Positions 1 through 6,297 of a DNA stretch of 18,022 nucleotides are shown here, piece after piece. The notes beneath the pieces were generated by a model. It made no database searches and had not been told where the DNA came from. It worked only from the letters and a program-made list of their open reading frames with translations. The position numbers and the translations under genes are program-made. How positions within the stretch are numbered: the stretch's first letter is position 1; the number at the start of each line of letters is the position of its first letter. The stretch spans positions 1 to 18,022 of the forward strand of contig CATJIY010000067.1 in assembly GCA_949740695.1 (NCBI GenBank), in the 5' to 3' direction. This DNA is from an uncultured Eubacteriales bacterium (GTDB taxonomy: Bacteria; Bacillota; Clostridia; Oscillospirales; Butyricicoccaceae).

Positions 1-674
1 GCTTCCACTACTGTAGGTACACCCAAAGCGATCACTGGTACGCCTAGACTGTCCAGATTGAGGGCTTTTCGAGGATTGCAGGCGCCGCTGCCGGGGACGA
101 TACCCGCGTCCGACAATTGAAAGGTGCGGCAGAGCCGCTTCATAGAGCAGGAGGCCATGGCGTCTATGGCTACCACTGCAACTGGTTGTACGCGCGCTAC
201 CGCACCCTGGAGGATTTCGGCGGTTTCAATTCCTGTAGAACCCAATACGCCTGATGCCAAGGCGCATACTGGACGCATACCGCCAAATTCTCCTGGCATG
301 GCTCGAATCAAATGGCGGGTGATGATAAGATGCTCTAGAGTAAGGGGACCTAATGCGTCTGCTGTCATAGCCCGATTGCCAAGCCCTGCTACCAGAACGG
401 CGCCTTTAGGGGGCAGCATAGGGCGAATCAGACCAGCCAATACTACTGCGCAGCGATAGATCCATTGCGTGTCTGAAAGAGCATGGTCTTCCATTTGGGC
501 GGTAATGTACCGGCCTTTTGGACGGCCTAGCGCCTTTTCCCCATGAGCGTTTTCTACAGTAATTTGATGGATGGACAGTGGTGATTGCCGCCAGCTTCGG
601 CTGCGCACGCCGGGGAGCGGACCGGATTGCCCTTCCAGCCGTTCCAAAGCCAAATCGGTACGCCGTTCAAACAT
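1..674 (-). CDS. gpr: GPR germination protease (5' part, cut by window edge)
   Basis: Spore-specific aspartate-type endopeptidase (family A25) that degrades small acid-soluble spore proteins during germination. Reading the minus strand from ATG at 674 gives 224 complete codons with no stop, starting MFERRTDLALERL. Family landmarks visible are RPKGRYIT (51-58), AGLGNRAMTADALGP (96-110) and LSDAGIVPGSGACNPRKAL (187-205), then GVPVIALGVPTVVE at the window edge. D106 (TADALGP) and D189 (SDAGI) match the two conserved aspartates of the family. The Shine-Dalgarno GGAGGC lies 5 nt before the ATG. It is divergent from rpsT, an arrangement known in Firmicutes. An AT-rich stretch about 50 bp upstream contains CATATTT (731-725, minus), which loosely resembles a forespore sigma-G -10 element. 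That promoter is only a guess. The C-terminal third lies outside the window. Presence of the gene indicates an endospore former. Confidence 0.95.
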   Translation of the reverse strand, partial: MFERRTDLALERLEGQSGPLPGVRSRSWRQSPLSIHQITVENAHGEKALGRPKGRYITAQMEDHALSDTQWIYRCAVVLAGLIRPMLPPKGAVLVAGLGNRAMTADALGPLTLEHLIITRHLIRAMPGEFGGMRPVCALASGVLGSTGIETAEILQGAVARVQPVAVVAIDAMASCSMKRLCRTFQLSDAGIVPGSGACNPRKALNLDSLGVPVIALGVPTVVE

Positions 675-742
675 AAAACTGCCTCCAGATCGGAAATTTT
701 TGTTAGTTTCTGCGGGAAGTTAAAAAATATGTGAATTAAAGC

Positions 743-771
743 TTGCAATTCTTCCTGGAAAATGATAAAAT
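743..771 (+). promoter_or_regulatory. Sigma-A type promoter of rpsT
   Basis: TTGCAA (743-748), a 17-bp spacer and TAAAAT (766-771). A TG dinucleotide at 763-764 makes an extended -10. The spacing to the rpsT start is about 40 bp, so the leader is short. Confidence 0.75.
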
Positions 772-810
772 ATCATTGCTGTAAATTTCGCTGTAAGGGA
801 GGTCAATGTC

Positions 811-1071
811 ATGCCCAATATCAAGTCTGCTAAAAAGCGTGTATTGGTGAGCAAAGTAAACAACGCGAAAAACCGTGCCGCCAAGACCGAGATGAAGACC
901 ATGATCAAAAAGTTTGACGCCGCTGCGGTTACTGGCGGCGAAGCTGCGCAAGCAGCCTATAAAGCTGCTGTGAAAAAAATCGATCAAGCGGTCTCTAAAG
1001 GGATTCTGCACAAGAATACCGCCGCCAGAAAGAAGAGCCAGCTCGCCAGAAAGCTGACCGCCGCGCAATAA
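811..1071 (+). CDS. rpsT: 30S ribosomal protein S20
   Basis: Small-subunit primary rRNA-binding protein bS20. The 86-residue basic product has the family's typical length and start, MPNIKSAKKRVLVSKVNNAKNR, and the C-terminal block GILHKNTAARKKSQLARKL. The Shine-Dalgarno AAGGGAGG lies 8 nt before the ATG. It is a single-gene transcription unit: a strong promoter sits immediately upstream and a factor-independent terminator about 110 bp downstream. It is divergent from the gpr protease gene. Nothing unusual is seen. Confidence 0.98.
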   Translation: MPNIKSAKKRVLVSKVNNAKNRAAKTEMKTMIKKFDAAAVTGGEAAQAAYKAAVKKIDQAVSKGILHKNTAARKKSQLARKLTAAQ

Positions 1072-1180
1072 TTTGATATCAGATAGAGTCTGTTGTTCAG
1101 AAGGCTTTTGATAGATTCTCATTAGCAAATATTTTATTTTGCGGCGATTTCAAACAGGCGAAGAATCAAATGGATATCAT

Positions 1181-1209
1181 AAAAAGCACGATAGATGTCG
1201 TGCTTTTTT
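1181..1209 (+). terminator. Rho-independent terminator after rpsT
   Basis: An 11-bp stem AAAAAGCACGA / TCGTGCTTTTT with a 6-nt loop (TAGATG) runs into a T tract. It lies 110 bp after the rpsT stop. The 1072-1180 stretch between stop and stem shows nothing else. Confidence 0.88.
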
Positions 1210-1463
1210 CCTATATTGAGGCAGGTTTTTTTTGACAATAGTTTGTTTATGACGAAGAAGTTACGGATAAATCAATCGGAAAGAAAGAGCAGCTTGCAAG
1301 ATGCGTGAATATTCACGTTTGAAAAGTCATATTTGGAGAAACCTATGGGCGGGGTTATTATTTTTAACGGAGTTCTTAGTCCTAGTCTTTTCTGGAAGAA
1401 ATTTTTTGTTAATTTATCGGGACAAAGGCGCCCAAAGGGAAGAAAAGTTTTCTGAAAAGGGAC

Positions 1464-1492
1464 TTGACATTTGCGGCGGGTCAGCCTAAAAT
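1464..1492 (+). promoter_or_regulatory. Strong sigma-A promoter of the atoDA operon
   Basis: Consensus TTGACA (1464-1469), a 17-bp spacer and TAAAAT (1487-1492), 45 bp before the atoD ATG. The rest of 1210-1463 upstream is AT-rich. It holds no gene I can support, only a weak 62-codon hydrophobic frame (1301-1489) that runs into this promoter. Confidence 0.8.
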
Positions 1493-1499
1493 AAACACA

Positions 1500-1517
1500 T
1501 TGTTATTTTATAAACAA
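1500..1517 (+). promoter_or_regulatory. Rex-like palindrome at the atoDA transcription start
   Basis: TTGTTATTTTATAAACAA starts 7 bp after the -10 box, where a repressor would block the start site. It agrees at 12 of the 14 defined positions with the clostridial Rex (NADH/NAD+ sensor) consensus TTGTTAA-N4-TTAACAA, and it sits in a 20-bp imperfect inverted repeat (1499-1518). Rex control of fermentation genes is established in Clostridia. Its action here is inferred from the motif alone. Confidence 0.5.
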
Positions 1518-1537
1518 TTTAGAAAGGAGCCACTCTT

Positions 1538-2227
1538 ATGCCAAAATTGATTTCCATAGAAGAGGTTGTTGCATTGATTCCAAACGGCGCTTCTGTGATG
1601 GTCAGCGGTTTTATGGGCTGCGGCAGCCCTCATCGGATCATAGATGCTTTAGCCAAAAGTCAAGTGCGGGATTTGACTTTACTTTGCAATGATGCCGGTA
1701 TGCCCGGCGGGCCGCTGGGTGAGGATTTTTATGGAGTTGCCAAGCTGATTCACAATCATCAGGTGAAAACGTTGATTGCTACTCATGTGGGATTGAATCC
1801 AGAGGTTGCAACCCAGTCCATGCAGGAGAAAACGCTGGAAGTTATTCTTCTGCCTCAGGGATCTTTTGCCGAGATGATCCGCGCCCATGGCGCGGGACTA
1901 GGAGGGGTGCTCACTCCCACTGGTGTAGGAACGATTATCGAAGAAAGTCCTTACTGTTTGGGAAAGCAGACCATTCAGAACAGAGACTACCTGCTGATGG
2001 CCCCGCTGAAAGCCGACTTTGCCCTCATTGCCGGATCTAAAATTGATAAAGCCGGAAATATCTGGTATCAAGGAACTACGGTAAACTTTAATATTGTCAT
2101 GGCTACTGCCGCAGATGTGGTTCTCGCTGAAGCGGAACAATTTGTGGATGTGGGAGCCATTCCTCCAGAGGATGTGCGTACTTCGGGCGTCTTTGTGGAT
2201 TATGTGGTGGAAGGAGGCAGATATTGA
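1538..2227 (+). CDS. atoD: CoA-transferase subunit A (AtoD/CtfA type)
   Basis: Alpha subunit of a class I heteromeric CoA-transferase that moves CoA between acyl-CoA and acetate or acetoacetate (AtoD/CtfA/SCOT family). The 229-residue product shows the family N-terminal block with a glycine-rich loop, VMVSGFMGCGSP (20-31), then NDAG (51-54), and the central LTPTGVGTIIEE (125-136), all expected of subunit A. The Shine-Dalgarno GAAAGGAG is well placed before the ATG. The stop overlaps the TTG start of the subunit B gene, so the two are translationally coupled. In butyrate-forming Clostridia such enzymes make butyrate from butyryl-CoA or recycle acetoacetyl-CoA. The exact acyl partners cannot be told from sequence alone. 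Expression is probably redox-controlled through the Rex-like site upstream. Confidence 0.9.
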   Translation: MPKLISIEEVVALIPNGASVMVSGFMGCGSPHRIIDALAKSQVRDLTLLCNDAGMPGGPLGEDFYGVAKLIHNHQVKTLIATHVGLNPEVATQSMQEKTLEVILLPQGSFAEMIRAHGAGLGGVLTPTGVGTIIEESPYCLGKQTIQNRDYLLMAPLKADFALIAGSKIDKAGNIWYQGTTVNFNIVMATAADVVLAEAEQFVDVGAIPPEDVRTSGVFVDYVVEGGRY

Positions 2228-2889
2228 GGGAAAAAGAACGCGTTCAGGGATTTATCGCCGCGCGGGTAGCAAAGGAATTGAAGGATGGCGATGTGGTAAA
2301 TCTGGGTATCGGCCTGCCGACGTTAGTGCCGCAGTTTTTGCCGGAAAATGTTCATGTGACTCTTCATGCGGAAAACGGCATCATTGGCGCTGGTCCGTTG
2401 ACCGATAAGAATCGAGATCCAATTCATGTGGTAGATGCTGGCGGCAAGCCTGCTGCGGCTACCATTGAGGGTTGTTTTATTGATTCGGCCACTTCGTTTA
2501 GTCTGGTTCGAGGAGGTCATGTGGACGCTACTATATTAGGCGGGCTGGAGGTAGATGAGGAAGGCTCGCTGGCCAACTGGATTATCCCAGGCAAAAAGAT
2601 GCCTGGGATGGGCGGGGCGATGGATCTTCTGGTAGGCGCAAAACAAGTGATCGTTGCTATGGAGCATACTGCCAAAGGCAACCCGAAAATCCTGAAAAAA
2701 TGCCGTCTGCCTTATACCGCTGTTCATTGCGTCACTAAAATTATCACTGAGATGTGTGTGATTGAATGTACGCCGGAAGGGCTTGTGCTTACGGAATATA
2801 ATCCGGAGTATACGGTAGAGCAGATTCAGGCCGCCACTGAAGCCAATCTGAAGGTTAGTCCAGCGTTGAAAACCATGTATCGGATATAA
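2224..2889 (+). CDS. atoA: CoA-transferase subunit B (AtoA/CtfB type), TTG start
   Basis: Beta subunit of the same CoA-transferase; it carries the catalytic glutamate. The 221-residue product reads MREKERVQGFIAARVAKEL, then DGDVVNLGIGLPTLV (21-35). The active-site motif HAENGIIGAGP (48-58) puts the acyl-accepting glutamate at E50. The start is TTG at 2224, overlapping the atoD stop (TTGA). GGAGG about 8 nt upstream and alignment with the family N-terminus support it over any internal ATG. The gene ends 12 bp before a strong hairpin. Length is normal and no key residue is missing. Confidence 0.92.
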   Translation: MREKERVQGFIAARVAKELKDGDVVNLGIGLPTLVPQFLPENVHVTLHAENGIIGAGPLTDKNRDPIHVVDAGGKPAAATIEGCFIDSATSFSLVRGGHVDATILGGLEVDEEGSLANWIIPGKKMPGMGGAMDLLVGAKQVIVAMEHTAKGNPKILKKCRLPYTAVHCVTKIITEMCVIECTPEGLVLTEYNPEYTVEQIQAATEANLKVSPALKTMYRI

Positions 2890-2901
2890 GATGATAAAAG
2901 G

Positions 2902-2937
2902 AACCACCCCTGACAAAAACTTGTCAGGGGTGGTTTT
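2902..2937. terminator. Bidirectional terminator between atoA and fhs
   Basis: A perfect 15-bp stem AACCACCCCTGACAA / TTGTCAGGGGTGGTT with loop AAAC. A TTTT tract follows on the plus strand and a CCTTTT tract on the minus strand. It lies 12 bp after atoA and 45 bp after the fhs stop, so it can serve both convergent units. Confidence 0.9.
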
Positions 2938-2980
2938 ATGTCGCAAATCATTTATGGGAAAGATAGATAAAATAAAAAGC

Positions 2981-4651
2981 TTAGAACAGACCAGTGATTT
3001 TTCCAGCGTTGTTTACATCAATTTTTTCAGCTGCAGGCAGTTTGGGCAGGCCGGGCATAGTCATGATGGCTCCAGTCTCACAAACCACAAAGCCTGCGCC
3101 GGCGGCTAAGCGAACGGAGCGAACGGTGATCTGGAAACCGGTAGGCCGGCCCAAAAGGTCAGGATCGTCCGATAGGGAATATTGGGTTTTTGCCATACAT
3201 ACTGGTAAATTTCCATAACCCAAATTGGCGATTTTTTTCAATTCTTTGGCGGCGGCGGGCAGAATACAAACATCCGCCGCTCCATAAATGGTCTTGGCAA
3301 TCGTTTCGATTTTATCCTCCAAGCTCATTTCATCTGGATAAATGGGAGCAAATTGAGCTTTGTCTTCTTTTAGCGTGGCCAATACCTCTTTTGCCAGCGC
3401 TTCGCCGCCAGGACCACCTTTGGCAAAAACTTCGCTGAGGGCTACTGGAACGCCCTTTTCTTGGCAGTGACGGCGAATCAATTCCATTTCCTCGGGCGTG
3501 TCGGTGGGGAACGCGTTAATGGCGACTACCACTGGCAGACCATATTTTTGAATATTTTCCATGTGCGCATCCAGATTAGCCATCCCGTTTGCCAACGCTT
3601 CCAGGTTGGGCGTGTTCAGGTCAGTTTTTGCAACGCCGCCGTTATACTTTAAAGCCCGAACGGTGGCCACCAGGACCACGCAGGAGGGAGTCAATCCTGC
3701 CTTACGGCATTTGATATCCAGGAATTTTTCAGCGCCTAAGTCAGCGCCAAAACCAGCCTCGGTAATGGTGATGTCCCCCAGTTTGAGGGCAAGGCGGGTA
3801 GCTTGGACACTGTTGCACCCGTGAGCAATGTTTGCAAAAGGACCGCCGTGCATTAAACAGGGGGTGCCTTCCAGAGTTTGCACCAAGTTGGGTTTGATGG
3901 CGTCTTTCATCAAAGCAGCCATAGCGCCTTCCGCCTTTAAATCCCGGGCGTATATCGGACGATTTTGATAAGTATAGGCCACTAAAATGGCGCCGAATCG
4001 GGTTTTTAAATCTTCCAGGTCAGAAGCCAGACAGAGAATGGCCATGATTTCCGAGGCCACTGTAATCATAAAATGATCTTCTCGCGGCGTGCCGTTGGCT
4101 TTGCCGCCCAGTCCGATGGTGATATTCCGCAAGGAGCGGTCGTTCATGTCCATCACTCGGGGAAAAAGTACCCGGCGGGGATCGATACCCAAGGAATTTC
4201 CTTGCTGAATGTGGTTGTCAATCATAGCGCACAGCAGATTATTGGCGGCGGTGATGGCGTGCATATCACCTGTGAAGTGCAGATTGATGTCTTCCATGGG
4301 AACCACTTGAGCATAGCCGCCTCCGGCGGCTCCGCCTTTCACACCAAACACTGGACCAAGAGAAGGTTCTCGCAGAGCGATGACGGCGTTTTGCCCCAGG
4401 TGGGCCATGGCTTGCCCCAAGCCAACCGTAGTGGTAGTTTTTCCTTCGCCGGCAGGGGTGGGGTTGATGGCGGTGACCAGCACCAGCTTGCCATCCGGCT
4501 TGTCCGCCAGACGGGTCATGGCTTCGGGCGTGATTTTTGCTTTGTAACGGCCGTAAAGCTCCAATTCCTCTGGACGCAATCCGGCTTTTTGGGCGACTTC
4601 GGTGATGGGCTGCATCTGGCAGCTCTGGGCGATTTCAATGTCGGTGAGCAT
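2981..4651 (-). CDS. fhs: Formate-tetrahydrofolate ligase
   Basis: ATP-dependent ligase (EC 6.3.4.3) making 10-formyl-tetrahydrofolate from formate and THF, a cytosolic entry step of one-carbon and Wood-Ljungdahl-type metabolism. The 556-residue product has normal family length, with P-loop TPAGEGKTTTT (65-75), REPSLGPVFGVKGGAAGGGYAQV blocks, and NVVVAINAFPTDT-like and C-terminal TGAIMTMPGLPKLPAA segments. A GGAGGAA Shine-Dalgarno precedes the ATG at 4651. It is a single gene with its own promoter (4707-4735) over which lies a perfect palindrome. It is divergent from the GrdE-like gene. Formyl-THF synthesis often accompanies amino-acid fermentation, but the two divergent units seem to carry different operators. 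Confidence 0.97.
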   Translation of the reverse strand: MLTDIEIAQSCQMQPITEVAQKAGLRPEELELYGRYKAKITPEAMTRLADKPDGKLVLVTAINPTPAGEGKTTTTVGLGQAMAHLGQNAVIALREPSLGPVFGVKGGAAGGGYAQVVPMEDINLHFTGDMHAITAANNLLCAMIDNHIQQGNSLGIDPRRVLFPRVMDMNDRSLRNITIGLGGKANGTPREDHFMITVASEIMAILCLASDLEDLKTRFGAILVAYTYQNRPIYARDLKAEGAMAALMKDAIKPNLVQTLEGTPCLMHGGPFANIAHGCNSVQATRLALKLGDITITEAGFGADLGAEKFLDIKCRKAGLTPSCVVLVATVRALKYNGGVAKTDLNTPNLEALANGMANLDAHMENIQKYGLPVVVAINAFPTDTPEEMELIRRHCQEKGVPVALSEVFAKGGPGGEALAKEVLATLKEDKAQFAPIYPDEMSLEDKIETIAKTIYGAADVCILPAAAKELKKIANLGYGNLPVCMAKTQYSLSDDPDLLGRPTGFQITVRSVRLAAGAGFVVCETGAIMTMPGLPKLPAAEKIDVNNAGKITGLF

Positions 4652-4698
4652 GGATGTTCCTCCGTAAAATCAGGTTGGGTGGGGGTCAATACTTTACA

Positions 4699-4716
4699 AT
4701 GCTATCAGTATAGCAT
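4699..4716. promoter_or_regulatory. Palindrome over the fhs -10 box
   Basis: ATGCTATCAGTATAGCAT, perfect 7-bp arms around CAGT. It covers the whole -10 element and the likely start of transcription. Position and symmetry are those of an operator. The cognate regulator is not recognised. Confidence 0.5.
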
Positions 4717-4735
4717 GTTCTTTCTAAGGTTGCAA
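4707..4735 (-). promoter_or_regulatory. Promoter of fhs
   Basis: On the minus strand, TTGCAA (4735-4730), a 17-bp spacer and TATACT (4712-4707), about 56 bp before the fhs ATG. The remaining intergenic DNA (4736-4845) has small imperfect inverted repeats (for example GCGGT..ACCGC near 4790) but nothing I can assign. Confidence 0.75.
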
Positions 4736-4845
4736 CCGGTTCTGACGGCGAGAACGGAAAATCTCCTTATTTTTCGGGAAAGTCTAGCGGTAAGCGACCG
4801 CCTGGCAAAAATCCGTTGTTCAACAAAAAAGTTTCAGGTTTATAC

Positions 4846-4874
4846 TTGAAAAATATACAAAATCATAATATAAT
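4846..4874 (+). promoter_or_regulatory. Promoter of the GrdE/GrdB-like operon
   Basis: TTGAAA (4846-4851), a 17-bp spacer and perfect TATAAT (4869-4874), giving a leader of about 75 nt before the TTG start. A copy of the palindrome found at the TetR/importer control region overlaps the -10. Confidence 0.75.
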
Positions 4875-4883
4875 CAAGATTAG
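4870..4883. promoter_or_regulatory. Putative TetR operator copy over the grd-like -10
   Basis: ATAATCAAGATTAG differs at 2 of 14 positions from the perfect palindrome ATAATCATGATTAT at 15864-15877. It keeps the TAATC/GATTA arms and lies on the -10 box. Binding by the TetR-family protein encoded at 16054 is inferred. Confidence 0.55.
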
Positions 4884-4956
4884 AAAAATGACAGATCATT
4901 ATTATCGCATACGTGTAGCCTCAACAAAATTGTTATGACAGAAAGGAGTTTTTCTA

Positions 4957-6285
4957 TTGAAACTGAAAATCGGCAGTTTTCCTGTGGAACAAGTCCGCTT
5001 TGGTGAGGTGGACGGTTATCAGGATGGGATTCTTACTATCCAAAAAGAGGCCGCTTTGGCCTATCTGCGGGAGTGCGACGACCATATCACCGAGCTGGAT
5101 ATCATCATCGCCAATCCGGGGGACGATACCCGCATTGTTCCGGTAATTGAGACCATAGAGCCTAGATGCCGCACCGACGGGCGGACGTTGTTCCCTGGCG
5201 TTACTGGTCCAGTGGCGTCTGCTGGGGAAGGCGAGTTGAAGGCTTTGCGAGGTTGTTGTGTCACCGTTGTCGGGAAATATTGGGGATCTTTTGGCGACGG
5301 CGTCATTGATATGGGCGGGGAAGGCGCACGCCATACGCATTGGTCTAAGCTTATCAATATCTGCTTGGTGGGAGATACCGACGAGGAATTTGAGCGCCAT
5401 GAACAGCAGAAGTGTAACCATGCGCTTCGGTGGGCGGGTCATCGTTTTGCCGAATATTTGGGTAAAATCGTCCGCGAATTAGAGCCACTTCAGTTGGAGG
5501 AATATGATTTTACGCCGGTGAGCGAAAAGGCGCGGCAGAATAACGGCTTGCCCAATGTGGCTTTGGTGCTTCAGCCACAATCACAGATGGAAATTCCCGG
5601 ATATAACGATCTGTGGTATGGCTGGGACCTGAATAAATTTCTTCCAACTTTTGTTAGCCCCACCGAAGTGATGGATGGAGCCATGATCTCCGGCTCTTTT
5701 ATGCCGGCGTCTTCCAAATGGTCCACTTACGAAATGCAAAATTTTCCCACAATCCGAGAGTTGTTTGCCGAGGATGGCAAGCATCTCAATTTTGTAGGAG
5801 TGATATTGTCCATGTTGAATGTGGCAATGGATCAGAAAGAGCGGGCCGCTATGATGGTGGTCAATCTGGCAAAAAATCTGGGAGTAGACTATGCCATCGT
5901 TACCGAGGAGGGCTATGGCAACCCAGATGCTGATTATGTGCGTTGTCAGGCTGTGCTGGAGCAGGCAGGCATCGGTGTGGTAGGTATCTCTAATGAATGT
6001 ACTGGAAGAGACGGCTTTTCTCAGCCCTTGATGACCTTGGATTCCCGGCTGAATGCGCTGGTGTCTACCGGCAATGTATCTGAGCTTAACCATTTGCCGC
6101 CTTGCAAGACGGTGATTGGTAATCTAGAGGCGCTGAATCGGGACGGGATGTCGGGCAGCTGGGGCTATGATGACAAGCTGGGGAAATCTGCTCGAGAGGA
6201 TGGATCGGTGATTATGGAAGATAACAACTGGTTTTGTGGCGATCATATCTCCGGTCTCTCGCTGAAAACGATGGCGGAATTTTAA
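4957..6285 (+). CDS. grdE: GrdE-like subunit, reductase component B (glycine/sarcosine/betaine type)
   Basis: Homologue of the GrdE/GrdG/GrdI proprotein, the pyruvoyl-bearing subunit pair of substrate-binding component B in Stickland-type reductases that reductively cleave C-N bonds. The 442-residue product aligns along the family: MKLKIGSFPVEQVRFG at the N-terminus, EPRCRTDG (69-76), LFPGVTGPV, DGVIDMGGEGA (114-124), SPTEVMDGAMISGS (234-247), TEEGYGNPDADY (317-328) and GRDGFSQPL (350-358). The start is TTG at 4957 with AAAGGAG 8 nt upstream. It is first in a two-gene operon, 12 bp before the selenoprotein gene. The odd feature is the absence of any cysteine between residues 153 and 330, although GrdE is cleaved at a cysteine near 242 to create the pyruvoyl group. 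Here F248, flanked by S245, S247, S252 and S253, occupies that block. The family is secure; the substrate is unknown, and the symbol denotes family only. Confidence 0.85.
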   Translation: MKLKIGSFPVEQVRFGEVDGYQDGILTIQKEAALAYLRECDDHITELDIIIANPGDDTRIVPVIETIEPRCRTDGRTLFPGVTGPVASAGEGELKALRGCCVTVVGKYWGSFGDGVIDMGGEGARHTHWSKLINICLVGDTDEEFERHEQQKCNHALRWAGHRFAEYLGKIVRELEPLQLEEYDFTPVSEKARQNNGLPNVALVLQPQSQMEIPGYNDLWYGWDLNKFLPTFVSPTEVMDGAMISGSFMPASSKWSTYEMQNFPTIRELFAEDGKHLNFVGVILSMLNVAMDQKERAAMMVVNLAKNLGVDYAIVTEEGYGNPDADYVRCQAVLEQAGIGVVGISNECTGRDGFSQPLMTLDSRLNALVSTGNVSELNHLPPCKTVIGNLEALNRDGMSGSWGYDDKLGKSAREDGSVIMEDNNWFCGDHISGLSLKTMAEF

Positions 6286-6297
6286 GGGGGTGCTTCC

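Noticed and set aside
1301..1489. 62-codon plus-strand frame with a hydrophobic segment, possible small membrane protein
   Set aside because: No good ribosome site before its ATG, no recognisable family, AT-rich composition, and it ends inside the atoDA promoter. The TTGACA at 1232 has no matching -10 at proper spacing.
4073..4849. 258-codon plus-strand frame opposite fhs
   Set aside because: It is antisense to a full-length, highly conserved fhs gene, its product has no recognisable domain, and it runs through the fhs promoter.
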